DNA of 64,000 nucleotides from Halospina denitrificans (lineage in GTDB: Bacteria; Pseudomonadota; Gammaproteobacteria; Pseudomonadales; Oleiphilaceae): contig NZ_SOAX01000004.1 of the NCBI RefSeq assembly GCF_004364635.1, forward strand, positions 186,001 through 250,000. The letters are read 5' to 3'. This document shows, one piece after another, positions 9,535 through 17,464 of the stretch. The stretch's first letter is position 1. Each line of letters opens with the position of its first letter. The notes below the pieces were generated by a model. The model did no database searches and was not told the origin of the DNA. It saw only the letters and a list, made by a program, of their open reading frames with translations. The position numbers and the translations under genes were made by a program.

Positions 9535-10398
9535 TCAGGCACGCCCGCGTTGACGGATCAAGGCTTCCTGAGCCACGGAGGCCACCAGCTTGCCATCGCG
9601 ACTGAAAACCGTGCCACGGTTCATGCCGCGCCCGGAGGCGCCGCTGGGGCTGTCCATGTCATAGAGAAGCCAGTCATCCATCCGCAGGGAACGATGGAAC
9701 CAGATCGCATGATCCAGGCTGGCGACCTGCATGCCGGGGGTTGAAAAGCCGAGACCATGGGGCTGCATAGAGGTGGTAAGCAGGCCGAAATCCGAAGCGT
9801 AGGCCAGCATGGCCCGATGCAGGACAGGATCGTCCGGCAATTCCCCCCTGGCACGGAACCAGCTCTGGCGATGGGGTGGCCGCACTTCAGGCTTGAGCGG
9901 ATCAACGGGATTGACCGGACGGATCTCAATGGCCCGTTCCTTCATCATCTGCTCGCGACGCTCTTCCGGGATCAGCGGGGCAATGTTCTCGCGCAGTGTC
10001 TGCTCCGAATTCAGGGTCTCCGGGTCCGGCGCGCCGGGAAAGTCCAGCTGGTGTTCAAAGCCGGACTCCTCGATCTGGAAGGAAACCATGGCGGTGAGAA
10101 TCTCGCGCTCGTCCTGACGCGCAATCACGCGGCGTACGGTAAAGGTGCCGCCGTCACGTACGCGCTGGACTTCGTAGTCAATGCCCCGGCGTGCATTACC
10201 CGGACGCAGGAAATAGGCATGCATGGAGTGGGCAAGCCGGGATTCCACGGTGCGGCTGGCGGACATCAGAGCCTGGCCCAGGACCTGCCCCCCGAATACG
10301 TTCGGAAAACCCAGGTCATCACTCTCCGCAGCGAAATGATCATCGCCCAGCGGCGCAACATCCAGAAGCGCTACGAGTTTTCGCGTTACATCATCCAT
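9535..10398 (-). CDS. tesB: Acyl-CoA thioesterase II
   Basis: A 287-residue double hot-dog thioesterase. 'FGGQVLGQAL' near residue 35, 'HSMHAYFLRPG' and 'YEVQRVRDG(G)TFTVRRV' form the N-terminal repeat. 'LAYASDFGLL' and 'SLDHAIWFHR' form the C-terminal repeat carrying the catalytic Asp-Thr/Ser-Gln residues of the TesB family. It hydrolyses medium- and long-chain acyl-CoA. Length equals E. coli TesB (286). It is convergent to the EAL gene, with the stops 11 bases apart, and is separate from the rubredoxin reductase gene upstream. Confidence 0.93.
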   Translation of the reverse strand: MDDVTRKLVALLDVAPLGDDHFAAESDDLGFPNVFGGQVLGQALMSASRTVESRLAHSMHAYFLRPGNARRGIDYEVQRVRDGGTFTVRRVIARQDEREILTAMVSFQIEESGFEHQLDFPGAPDPETLNSEQTLRENIAPLIPEERREQMMKERAIEIRPVNPVDPLKPEVRPPHRQSWFRARGELPDDPVLHRAMLAYASDFGLLTTSMQPHGLGFSTPGMQVASLDHAIWFHRSLRMDDWLLYDMDSPSGASGRGMNRGTVFSRDGKLVASVAQEALIRQRGRA

Positions 10399-10483
10399 GC
10401 CGGCTCCAGTCAGAATCTCGGGGGATACTTTCTACCCTACCTATTTCCATTTCTCAAGCCGGCCTCGCAGCCCATCTCTCTGC

Positions 10484-11647
10484 TCACGCCGGGAGGATCG
10501 CCGGAACCTCTTTCGAGAGCGATTGCTTCTCGGATGCATAGTCGCCGGTAACGGCAAATCCCAGCAGCTGCGAATCCGGGCCGCGGAAAAGCGCCCTCAC
10601 GCTGTTGCCGTCACGGGATACGTCCCAGTTGCCATCCGAATTGGCGGGGGGCGGGCATACCGCCACGGGACAGGCCGGGGTTTTTACCGTCACAGGCATA
10701 CTGCCGTAATGCACCGGCGTGGGCGTTCCCGACAGGGTCCTGGCCAGAGCCCGTGCCGCCGCCATCAGAGGCATCACATAGGGCAGAACATGGCCACAGA
10801 CCTCGGCACAGTCCCCCAGAGCGTAAATACCGGGGTGACTGGTTTCCAGCGTCTGATTAACACAGATGCCGCGGTTCGTTTCCAGCCCCGCCTCGCTGGC
10901 AAGTCCGGTCCGTGGCTGCAGCCCAACCGCAGCGACGCCCAGGTCAGCTTCCAGAACATCACCATCATCAAGGCCAAGCCGCACGCCCTCACCGGCATGC
11001 TCCACGGTCGTGACCGCCCGGTTAAGGTGAAAACGCACGCCGGCTTCTTCGAGCCCCCGGCGAACGGCCTCCGAGGCTTCCTCCGGGAGCAGTCCCGGGA
11101 GCACGGTGTCGGTCGGCGCGACAACATCCACCTCAAACCCGCCGTTGATGAGGTCATTGGCGAACTCGCAACCAATCAGGCCCGCGCCGACCACGGCCAC
11201 GCGCCTGGCGCTGCCCAGCCTCTGCCGATACCGGCCATAGTCAGTCAGGTCATTCACCTGGTAAAGCGCGTCCATCCCATCACCACCAAACGGGATGCGA
11301 ATGGGATCAGCACCCCAGGCCAGAACCAGACGATCATAGGGTACGGCGCCCTGATCGGTCTGCACCTGGCCGGCGGCGGTGTCCAGGGCCTCCACCCGTG
11401 TATGGGTCAGGATGCGTGCGTTGAGGTTCTCTTCCATCGCCGCGACGTCAGCCTGCGCCAGCTCATCCGCCGACTTCCCCTTGGCCAGGCCATTGGAGAG
11501 CATGGGCTTGGAATAACTGCGGCCGTCATCCGCAGTGATCAGTACCAGGGGCGTATCCGTGTCCAGCTTGCGAAACTCCCGGGCCAGTGTGTAGCCGGAG
11601 AGTCCCGTACCAACGATCACAATGGCATTGGCAGGGGTGTCCGTCAT
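10484..11647 (-). CDS. rubB: Rubredoxin-NAD(+) reductase
   Basis: A 387-residue FAD/NAD(P)-dependent disulfide-oxidoreductase fold protein. The FAD-binding glycine motif 'IVIVGTGLSGYTLA' is at the N-terminus, a second dinucleotide motif 'VVGAGLIGCEFAND' lies near residue 145, and 'GIYALGDCAEVCG' closes the FAD site. Gene order, downstream of and 9 bases from a rubredoxin gene on the same strand, identifies it as the reductase that passes NADH electrons to rubredoxin (AlkT/RubB role), which in turn serves alkane hydroxylases or oxygen-stress enzymes. A GAGGGA site precedes the ATG. No alkane hydroxylase is visible in this window. Confidence 0.88.
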   Translation of the reverse strand: MTDTPANAIVIVGTGLSGYTLAREFRKLDTDTPLVLITADDGRSYSKPMLSNGLAKGKSADELAQADVAAMEENLNARILTHTRVEALDTAAGQVQTDQGAVPYDRLVLAWGADPIRIPFGGDGMDALYQVNDLTDYGRYRQRLGSARRVAVVGAGLIGCEFANDLINGGFEVDVVAPTDTVLPGLLPEEASEAVRRGLEEAGVRFHLNRAVTTVEHAGEGVRLGLDDGDVLEADLGVAAVGLQPRTGLASEAGLETNRGICVNQTLETSHPGIYALGDCAEVCGHVLPYVMPLMAAARALARTLSGTPTPVHYGSMPVTVKTPACPVAVCPPPANSDGNWDVSRDGNSVRALFRGPDSQLLGFAVTGDYASEKQSLSKEVPAILPA

Positions 11648-11656
11648 GGGCTTCCC

Positions 11657-11824
11657 TCAGTCGATTTCCACCATTTCAAAGTCTTCCTTGCCTACACCAC
11701 AATCCGGGCAGGTCCAGTCCTCGGGCACGTCCTCCCAGCGGGTGCCCGGTTCTATACCGTCTTCAGGCCAGCCTTCGGCCTCATCATAGATAAAGCCACA
11801 GACGACGCATTGCCACTTTTTCAA
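11657..11824 (-). CDS. rubA: Rubredoxin
   Basis: A 55-residue rubredoxin found by translating the minus strand. The frame has no ATG or GTG; it starts at a TTG (11822-11824) seven bases after AAGGAG, and residue 2 onward reads [19 protein letters not shown]. The two iron-binding CxxC knuckles are C6-V-V-C9-G and C39-P-D-C42-G, with the aromatic core residues W4, Y13, W30 and W37. Length is standard for AlkG2/RubA-type single-domain rubredoxins. It carries one electron from the adjacent reductase. Small size and the TTG start make it easy to miss. Confidence 0.93.
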   Translation of the reverse strand: MKKWQCVVCGFIYDEAEGWPEDGIEPGTRWEDVPEDWTCPDCGVGKEDFEMVEID

Positions 11825-11924
11825 GGCATTTCTCCTTACTGCTTCAAACGTATCGAGCGCATTCTAACCAAATCCTACGGTAACTTCACAGCTGACGATC
11901 ACCCCAGGGACGTCATCTCGGCAT

Positions 11925-11954
11925 GGGACAAGCGCCCACCTCTGACGTTATACT
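11925..11954 (+). promoter_or_regulatory. Probable sigma-70 promoter for hpt
   Basis: A -10 hexamer TATACT (11949-11954) preceded, with an 18-base spacer, by GGGACA (11925-11930, four of six matches to the -35 consensus). It lies about 50 bases before the hpt start on the same strand. The -10 is good and the -35 only fair. Confidence 0.4.
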
Positions 11955-12002
11955 CTGCCCCCTTTTTTCAAGAACCACCCTGACTCAAGACAGGACCAGC
12001 CC

Positions 12003-12560
12003 ATGGCCAACACTGTTTCCGAAATGAACCGGACCCTGGAGCAGGCTGACTGCCTCTATAGCCGGGCCGACGTTGACGCGGCACTGGACCGGATTGCCAG
12101 CGATCTTGGCGCCGCGGTGGCGACAGCCAACCCTGTCATTCTGTGCATCATGAACGGCGGGCTGGTCATTGCGGGCCAGTTGCTTCCACGGCTGACATTC
12201 CCCCTGCAGCTGGACTATGCCCATGTCTCCCGGTATCGGGAGACAACCACGGGCGGCGCCCTCGAGTGGGTGGTGCGGCCACAGTCCGATCTTACCGGCC
12301 GGACCGTGGTCGTAGTCGACGACATACTGGACGAGGGCACCACGCTCGCGGCGCTGGTTGAGGCCTGTAAGGCGGAAGGTGCCGAGCGTGTTCTGACCCT
12401 GGCGCTGATCCATAAGCACCATGACCGCAAGAGCCACCCCGGGTTCCGTGCGGATTTCACGGGCCTTGAAACCGAGGACCGCTATCTCTTCGGGTACGGC
12501 ATGGACTATAAGGGATACTGGCGCAACGCCCCGGGCATCTACGCCGTCAAGGGACTGTGA
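12003..12560 (+). CDS. hpt: Hypoxanthine-guanine phosphoribosyltransferase
   Basis: A 185-residue type I phosphoribosyltransferase. The PRPP-binding signature is 'VVVVDDILDEGTTL' (about residues 101-114). 'CIMNGGLVIAGQLL' supplies the early PRT loop and 'DYAHVSRYRETTTGG' the flexible catalytic loop. The C-terminal 'DRYLFGYGMDYKGYWRN' contains the purine-recognising hood typical of hypoxanthine-guanine enzymes. It salvages hypoxanthine and guanine to IMP and GMP. It runs directly into ubiC with four bases between. Confidence 0.92.
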   Translation: MANTVSEMNRTLEQADCLYSRADVDAALDRIASDLGAAVATANPVILCIMNGGLVIAGQLLPRLTFPLQLDYAHVSRYRETTTGGALEWVVRPQSDLTGRTVVVVDDILDEGTTLAALVEACKAEGAERVLTLALIHKHHDRKSHPGFRADFTGLETEDRYLFGYGMDYKGYWRNAPGIYAVKGL

Positions 12561-12564
12561 TCCC

Positions 12565-13116
12565 ATGTTCTCCGGCTTCCGACCTCTGCCCTGTTACCGG
12601 ATCAGCCACCCGGAACGCCGAGTGGTGCGCCACCCTGGCTCGCTGACCCGTCTGCTGCGGGGGTTCAGCCGGGAGCGGTTTAATGTTGAGGTTCTGGCGG
12701 AAGGTATCACGCGCCCGCAGGCGTCCGAGGCACTCGCCCTGGGCATGCCCCCCAGGCAGCTCGCATGGATCCGGGAAGTTCATCTCTGCGGCGATGGCTG
12801 CCCCTGGGTGAGAGCCCGCACCGTGATCCCCGTCCAATCCCTCAGGGGACCTGCGCTGGCCCTCAAGCAGCTTGGAAACCGCCCGCTTGGCACTGCGCTC
12901 TTCGGAGCCCGGCCCTGGCAACGCAGGGACTTCCAGTGCGGCACCATCACAGCCCCCAATCGCCAGAGGGCAATGCTGGCGAGGCGGTCGCGTTTCCGTC
13001 GAGGGCCCTGTACGCTCCTGGTGACGGAATGCTTCCTGCCGCAATTGTGGCAGGATACCCGAACGCTTCCCATGCGGTCTCACCCCATTCATAGTGACCG
13101 CATCCGGCCTCTATAA
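12565..13116 (+). CDS. ubiC: Chorismate--pyruvate lyase
   Basis: A 183-residue protein, first enzyme of ubiquinone ring synthesis, splitting chorismate into 4-hydroxybenzoate and pyruvate. I use the ATG at 12565, just after the hpt stop; an upstream in-frame start at 12421 would lie inside hpt. The 'SLTRLLR', '[24 protein letters not shown]' region and late '[17 protein letters not shown]' fit the UbiC family, in which the invariant arginine and the late glutamate position bind product. In this protein the late segment reads '[10 protein letters not shown]', giving the catalytic Glu. The prenyltransferase gene ubiA follows 26 bases later. Confidence 0.9.
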   Translation: MFSGFRPLPCYRISHPERRVVRHPGSLTRLLRGFSRERFNVEVLAEGITRPQASEALALGMPPRQLAWIREVHLCGDGCPWVRARTVIPVQSLRGPALALKQLGNRPLGTALFGARPWQRRDFQCGTITAPNRQRAMLARRSRFRRGPCTLLVTECFLPQLWQDTRTLPMRSHPIHSDRIRPL

Positions 13117-13142
13117 TCGGAGAACCGCAACGGACCAGCACC

Positions 13143-14036
13143 ATGAGGATGACCGTGCCACCCTTGAAAGCCCGTTTTCGTGACCGCCTTCCCGACTTTA
13201 TACAGCTGATGCGGATCAACCGCCCCATCGGCACACTGCTGCTGCTCTGGCCAACGCTCTGGGCGCTCTGGCTGGCCGCCGACGGAGTTCCCTCCTGGAC
13301 GAATCTCATCGTCTTCACGGCCGGCGTGTTCATCATGCGGGCAGCGGGCTGTGTCATTAACGACTTTGCGGACCGGGAACTGGATGGTCACGTAAAGAGA
13401 ACGCGGGAACGCCCCCTGGCCACGGGGCGAATCGCGCCCCATGAAGCCCTTATCCTGTTCGCGGGCCTGTGCCTTATTGCCTTCCTGATGGTGGTGCTAT
13501 TCACCAATGCCCTGACGCTCTGGCTGTCCTTTGGCGGCGTGGCCTTGGCCTTCACCTACCCCTTCATGAAGCGCTACACCAACCTGCCCCAGATCGTGCT
13601 GGGCGCTGCGTTCTCCTGGGCAATCCCCATGGCGTGGGCCGCGGAAACCGGCAGTGTCGCGCAGCTCGCCTGGCTGCTCTACATCGCCAACCTCGTCTGG
13701 ACCGTGGCCTACGACACCCTCTACGCCATGGTGGACCGCGACGACGACCTGAAAATCGGCATCAAGTCCACGGCAGTGCTCTTTGGTGACAATGACCGTG
13801 CGGCCGTGGGCATGCTCCAGGGCACGACGATCCTCGTTCTCGCTTTGGCAGGGGACCAGGCGGAACTCGGCACGCTCTACTACCTGGGGGTTACGGCCAT
13901 GGCCGGCTTTTTTGTCTACCAGCAGTATCTGATCCGTGAGCGTGACCGCGATGCGTGCTTCCACGCCTTCCTGAACAACAATTACGCGGGTCTGGCGGTA
14001 TTCATTGGACTGGCACTGGATCTTGCGCTGTCATAA
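13143..14036 (+). CDS. ubiA: 4-hydroxybenzoate octaprenyltransferase
   Basis: A 297-residue intramembrane prenyltransferase with about nine helices. The Mg-diphosphate binding motif is '[15 protein letters not shown]' (residues about 69-83, NDxxDxxxD), and the second aspartate motif is '[17 protein letters not shown]' near residue 200. It attaches a polyprenyl tail to 4-hydroxybenzoate made by UbiC, encoded just upstream. Its final codons overlap the PHO box that serves the next operon. Confidence 0.95.
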   Translation: MRMTVPPLKARFRDRLPDFIQLMRINRPIGTLLLLWPTLWALWLAADGVPSWTNLIVFTAGVFIMRAAGCVINDFADRELDGHVKRTRERPLATGRIAPHEALILFAGLCLIAFLMVVLFTNALTLWLSFGGVALAFTYPFMKRYTNLPQIVLGAAFSWAIPMAWAAETGSVAQLAWLLYIANLVWTVAYDTLYAMVDRDDDLKIGIKSTAVLFGDNDRAAVGMLQGTTILVLALAGDQAELGTLYYLGVTAMAGFFVYQQYLIRERDRDACFHAFLNNNYAGLAVFIGLALDLALS

Positions 14037-14072
14037 AGCTGTCACAATAAGAGGCTGTAATGGAGCCGTCAT
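14028..14072 (+). promoter_or_regulatory. PHO box (PhoB site), strong plus weaker second copy
   Basis: CTGTCATAAAGCTGTCAC at 14028-14045 is two 7-base CTGTCAy half-sites, 11 bases apart, separated by AAAG. It matches the 18-bp PHO box at nearly every position. A weaker box of the same 7-4-7 build, CTGTAAT-GGAG-CCGTCAT, is at 14055-14072. The strong site covers the ubiA stop codon and ends 54 bases before phoB, so phoB-phoR is probably autoactivated by PhoB under phosphate starvation. Confidence 0.8.
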
Positions 14073-14098
14073 AAAACAGACAGAGACAGATCACAGTC

Positions 14099-14791
14099 AT
14101 GAGTGAAAAAACCGTCCTGATCGTGGATGACGAAGCCTCCATCCGGGAAATGATCGCCATCGCGCTGGAAATGGCCGGCTACCACTATGTGGAGGCCGCC
14201 GATGCGAAAACCGCACACGGGCTGATTGTTGACCAGCGCCCCGACCTGATCATCCTGGACTGGATGCTGCCCGGCACCTCGGGTATCGATCTGGCACGTC
14301 GGCTCAAACGTGACGATGGCACCAACGAGATCCCCATCATCATGCTCACCGCCAAGACTGAAGAAGATAACCGGATTCAGGGCCTGGAGGCGGGCGCCGA
14401 CGACTACATCACCAAGCCGTTTTCACCACGGGAGATGGTGGCACGCCTGAAGGCCGTTCTCCGGCGCACGACCCCCGCCGGAACCGACACGCCGGTCGAG
14501 ATTGGTGGCATTCACCTGGACCCGGTGGGCCACTGGGTGACAGTCGATGGCAAAAACGTCAATATAGGCCCGACCGAATACCGCCTGCTCCAGTTCTTCA
14601 TGACGCACCCGGAGCGGGTCTATACCCGGGAACAGCTTCTGGATCAGGTCTGGGGTGGCGGTGTTTACGTGGAGGAACGCACCGTGGACGTCCATATCCG
14701 GCGGTTACGTAAAGCACTCGGCGACGTCCATGGGCCCCTTGTGCAAACGGTCAGGGGGGCAGGCTACCGCTTCTCCACGCGCAAAACCTGA
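14099..14791 (+). CDS. phoB: Phosphate regulon response regulator PhoB
   Basis: A 230-residue OmpR/PhoB-family regulator. The receiver domain has acidic D10/D11, phosphoacceptor D54 in 'LIILDWMLPG', and the conserved Lys in 'MLTAKTEEDN'. The C-terminal winged helix begins near residue 130 ('IHLDPVGHWVTVDG') and contains 'EERTVDVHIRRLRKAL' as recognition helix region. A PHO box lies just upstream and the cognate kinase gene follows 12 bases after the stop. It activates phosphate-starvation genes. Confidence 0.95.
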   Translation: MSEKTVLIVDDEASIREMIAIALEMAGYHYVEAADAKTAHGLIVDQRPDLIILDWMLPGTSGIDLARRLKRDDGTNEIPIIMLTAKTEEDNRIQGLEAGADDYITKPFSPREMVARLKAVLRRTTPAGTDTPVEIGGIHLDPVGHWVTVDGKNVNIGPTEYRLLQFFMTHPERVYTREQLLDQVWGGGVYVEERTVDVHIRRLRKALGDVHGPLVQTVRGAGYRFSTRKT

Positions 14792-14803
14792 GACCGGAGT
14801 ACC

Positions 14804-16108
14804 ATGCGCCACGCCCTGACCCGTCACCTGAGACGACTGCTGCTACTGCTCGCGGCCGCAACCGGGATTGGCTGGCTGGTGGGCTATACGCTGGTCGCCC
14901 TCCTCATTGCCATAGCCTTCTACCTGGGCTCGACACTGGTGCAGCTCGCTCGACTCCACCACTGGCTGACCAGCAGTGGCGCGGGCGTCGACCCCCCGGA
15001 AAGCACGGGGCTCTGGGGGGAAGTCTTTGACGATATCTATCGACTCCAGAAACGCCACTTCAGCGCCCGTGACCGGCTTCAGACCATGGTCAACCGCATC
15101 CGCGAGTCCACCAATTCGCTGCGCGACGGCGTGGTCATGACGGATGCCGAAGGTGCCATGGAATGGTGGAATCACGCCGCCGAATACCTCTGCGGATTTC
15201 GCACCGGCAAGGACCGTGGCGAGTACATCTATAACCTGATCCGGGACCCGGAATTCCGGGGCTACTTTGACGCCAAGGACTATTCCGAACCCCTGGAGAT
15301 TGCCTCGCCAGCCCGCCCCCAGCTCAGACTCCAGATCCAGATCAACCTGTTCGGGGAGGACGATCGGCTGATCACCATCAAGGACGTCACCCGGATCCAC
15401 CAGCTGGAGAAAATGCGGCGGGACTTTGTCAGCAACGTCTCCCATGAGATGCGCACCCCGCTGACCGTCATCAGCGGCTACCTGGAGACGCTTTCGGAGC
15501 AGACGGAGAGCATTCCTCCCGGCTGGCAGCGCCCCCTGGCGACCATGCAGCACCAGGCCAATCGCATGGAAGCGCTCATTACGGACCTCTTGCTGCTATC
15601 AAGGCTTGAGACCAGCGAGCGCCGCACGGGCGATGCCGTCTGCTACCCGGAGCCCTTACTCAGGCAGATTCAACAGGACGCCATCGCGCTCAGCGGTGAC
15701 CAACAGCACCGGATCACCCTGAGCATTGATGATTCGCACGCCATCCAGGGAGACGAGAACCAGTTGCGCAGTGCTTTCTCCAACCTGGTATTCAATGCCG
15801 TGAAGTACACGCCTGCCGGCGGCACGGTACAGATCCGTTATGGTGTTGATGACGACGCCATCCGTTTCAGCGTCACGGATAACGGGTCGGGCATTGATCC
15901 GGAACACATTCCGCGCCTTACGGAACGCTTCTATCGCGCCGATCCGAGCCGAAGCAAGGAGACGGGCGGCACGGGTCTGGGGTTGGCCATCGTCAAGCAC
16001 ATCCTCTACAACCACGATGGCCATCTGTCCATCGACAGCACACCCGGGCAAGGCAGCACCTTTACCTGCAGTGTTCCCATCGAGCGCATTATCCGTGAGG
16101 GTGCGTAA
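14804..16108 (+). CDS. phoR: Phosphate regulon sensor kinase PhoR
   Basis: A 434-residue membrane histidine kinase. Two close N-terminal helices (about residues 14-50) with almost no periplasmic loop are followed by a short linker, a PAS domain (about 95-190, 'DGVVMTDAEGAMEWWNHAA'), the dimerisation domain with H214 in 'NVSHEMRTPLTVISGYLETL', and an ATPase domain with N-box 'NLVFNAVKYTP', 'DNGSGI' and 'GTGLGLAIV'. The lack of a periplasmic sensor is typical of PhoR, which is controlled through the Pst system and PhoU. phoU is about 5.7 kb downstream. Confidence 0.95.
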   Translation: MRHALTRHLRRLLLLLAAATGIGWLVGYTLVALLIAIAFYLGSTLVQLARLHHWLTSSGAGVDPPESTGLWGEVFDDIYRLQKRHFSARDRLQTMVNRIRESTNSLRDGVVMTDAEGAMEWWNHAAEYLCGFRTGKDRGEYIYNLIRDPEFRGYFDAKDYSEPLEIASPARPQLRLQIQINLFGEDDRLITIKDVTRIHQLEKMRRDFVSNVSHEMRTPLTVISGYLETLSEQTESIPPGWQRPLATMQHQANRMEALITDLLLLSRLETSERRTGDAVCYPEPLLRQIQQDAIALSGDQQHRITLSIDDSHAIQGDENQLRSAFSNLVFNAVKYTPAGGTVQIRYGVDDDAIRFSVTDNGSGIDPEHIPRLTERFYRADPSRSKETGGTGLGLAIVKHILYNHDGHLSIDSTPGQGSTFTCSVPIERIIREGA

Positions 16109-16126
16109 GCCATTCGTCATGATGCG

Positions 16127-16144
16127 TGTAAGCATTCTCTTACA
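16127..16144 (+). promoter_or_regulatory. GacA-type upstream activating sequence
   Basis: TGTAAGcattctCTTACA is an exact match to the TGTAAG-N6-CTTACA box bound by the response regulator GacA (UvrY) upstream of rsmY, rsmZ and csrB genes in pseudomonads and relatives. The palindrome extends one further base pair each side (16126-16145). It is centred about 175 bases before the apparent 5' end of the GGA-rich RNA described next, which is the usual distance in Pseudomonas. Confidence 0.85.
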
Positions 16145-16311
16145 CTGATGTAGGAAATAGCCGTTTTGTGACGTCAGAAAGGCGCAACAAATTCACCACT
16201 TAATTTCCATGTCTCTGTTTTTGTTGTGTTTTAATAATCCGGGTCAGAATATTTCGGATAAACTCTTCTATTGACCCCCACACAGCGGGTGGTTTGCTGT
16301 TATTGTTTCTC

Positions 16312-16557
16312 CTGTCAGCGGACGACAGGGAAAGGACGCTACACGGACGGTTTCCTCAAAGGAATTGAGGGGAAGCAGGGAATAAAAGGAAGTAAGGCTT
16401 AAGGGAAGCCTAACTACGGAGCTGGCTCGGACGCCGGCACCAGGGATGGGTTCAAGGGAATCACGCCGGGATGGGGTAGTTTTGGCAGGGAGCCACCGCT
16501 TTCATCGGAAAGCATTTTCGCCTGTTGGAAGGAATGGCTTCGGCCATTCCTTTTTTT
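16312..16557 (+). ncRNA. CsrB/RsmZ-like CsrA-sequestering small RNA
   Basis: A non-coding interval after phoR that I read as a Gac/Rsm regulatory RNA. About 245 bases contain 18 GGA triplets, several times chance, many as AGGGA or AAGGA. Several sit in hairpin loops as CsrA/RsmA prefers: CTGTC/GACAG with loop AGCGGAC (16312-16328); CCTCAA/TTGAGG with loop AGGAA (16354-16370); AGGCTT/AAGCCT with loop AAGGG (16395-16411). A perfect GacA box lies about 175 bases upstream, and the interval ends in an intrinsic terminator. The 5' end is inferred; TATTGT at 16301 could be the -10. Such RNAs titrate CsrA and so switch on secondary metabolism, biofilm and stress genes. No open frame here looks coding. 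Confidence 0.85.
16529..16557 (+). terminator. Intrinsic terminator of the GGA-rich RNA
   Basis: AAGGAATGGC, TTCG tetraloop, GCCATTCCTT: a perfect 10-bp stem merging into seven T residues (16551-16557). It is a textbook rho-independent terminator and fixes the 3' end of the small RNA. Confidence 0.93.
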
Positions 16558-16585
16558 ATGTCTGGGTGTTTTGTTTTTGGTGCAA

Positions 16586-16713
16586 GGTAGGACGATCTGG
16601 GGCGGGGACGTCTTCCCGGGAATCGCTGTAAATACGTCCATGTACGCTGCGCTTCCGCCATCCATGGCTCCAGAGCTTCCCGGGAAGACGTCCCCGCCCC
16701 AGATCGCCCTACC
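16586..16713 (-). repeat. Palindromic element, copy A (subtype 1)
   Basis: A 128-bp element with 37-bp arms at 16586-16622 and 16677-16713, complementary at 36 of 37 positions, around a 54-bp core (16623-16676). On the minus strand the core begins GCTCTGGAGCCATGGATGGC and contains GTACATGGACGTATTTACAG. The core recurs in four other places in this window; the arms (with GATCTGGGGCGGGGACGTC) do not, apart from the innermost bases. It fills the space between the small-RNA terminator and the stop of the convergent methyltransferase gene. Confidence 0.9.
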
Positions 16714-16719
16714 CCAGAT

Positions 16720-17373
16720 TCAGTAGCCAGCCGCGTGATAGAGGCGGACTCGGTTGAACTCTTCGAACTCCTGAAGATCCGGCCAGGTTCTGGCTTCCCG
16801 CGTTGTGAGCAGGTGGTAGTCGTCGTTGCCGAGATTTGACAGGCGGGAGTCCGCCATCAGAACCGATGGGGCTCGGGTCTGGAAATCGGTGAGCATGGGG
16901 CGGTTTTCGGGGTCGTAGAGGACGTCCGCCGCGAGCAGGACATCCGGGGGTTCGCCTTCGCGCCAGTCGCTGACCGGTTTTACTTCAACGCCGTTTCGGG
17001 CGGCGTTGGTGACGGTTGCGAGCAGGGCTGTTGGGTCGAGGTCGGAGGCGAGGACTTCGCGGGCGCCGGCCATGGCGGCGGCGATGGCGACGACGCCGGA
17101 GCCGGCGCCGAAATCCAGTACTCGGCGGTCGCGGACCCATTCGGGGTTTTCCAGCAGCCATGCAGCCATGACCTGGCCGCTGGCCCAGCAGAAGGACCAG
17201 TAGGCGGGTTCGTCGACCACGGCCTGGGCTTCGTCGTAATTCAGGGGGTGTTGCAGGCAGTCGGGGTCGAACAGGCAGAGTTCGATATCCGGGCAGCCAC
17301 GGGGGCGGGTCCAGGTGGTCCTGCCCCGGCTCAGGGTCTGCTGCAGTCGGGTATCGAGTTCGTGTTGTTTCAT
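16720..17373 (-). CDS. Class I SAM methyltransferase, ETFB-lysine/nicotinamide methyltransferase-like
   Basis: A 217-residue protein. The SAM-binding motif I is 'VLDFGAGSGVVAIAAAMAGA' (about residues 85-104) and motif II is 'VLASDLDPTAL'. 'LLAADVLYDPENRP' occupies the position of the DxxY-type catalytic loop of the seven-beta-strand protein lysine methyltransferases (METTL20/ETFBKMT family). The pre-motif 'EPAYWSFCWASGQVMAAWLL' is typical of that family. Its substrate here is not known; methylation of the electron-transfer flavoprotein beta subunit is one possibility. It stands alone, convergent to the small RNA gene. Confidence 0.7.
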   Translation of the reverse strand: MKQHELDTRLQQTLSRGRTTWTRPRGCPDIELCLFDPDCLQHPLNYDEAQAVVDEPAYWSFCWASGQVMAAWLLENPEWVRDRRVLDFGAGSGVVAIAAAMAGAREVLASDLDPTALLATVTNAARNGVEVKPVSDWREGEPPDVLLAADVLYDPENRPMLTDFQTRAPSVLMADSRLSNLGNDDYHLLTTREARTWPDLQEFEEFNRVRLYHAAGY

Positions 17374-17464
17374 GGTGGCGCTATCCTAGCCCGGGCCACG
17401 GGTAGCGTAAAGCGGATAATGATGCGTTAAACTGGGCGCTTGCCGTAAAAGCCAAGAGTGTCAC

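Noticed and set aside
10397-11983. A 528-codon open frame on the plus strand opposite the rubredoxin reductase gene
   Set aside because: It is antisense to genes with clear family motifs, has no recognisable domain, and reflects GC-driven lack of stop codons.
16126-16145. Inverted repeat after phoR considered as a phoR terminator
   Set aside because: No T-run, and the sequence is an exact GacA-box; it is better explained as an activator site.
16414-16665. Short open frames crossing the palindromic elements, such as one reading MDGGSAAYMDVFTAIPGK
   Set aside because: Same peptide text recurs at other element copies because the repeat core is translated by chance; it is repeat sequence, not a gene family.
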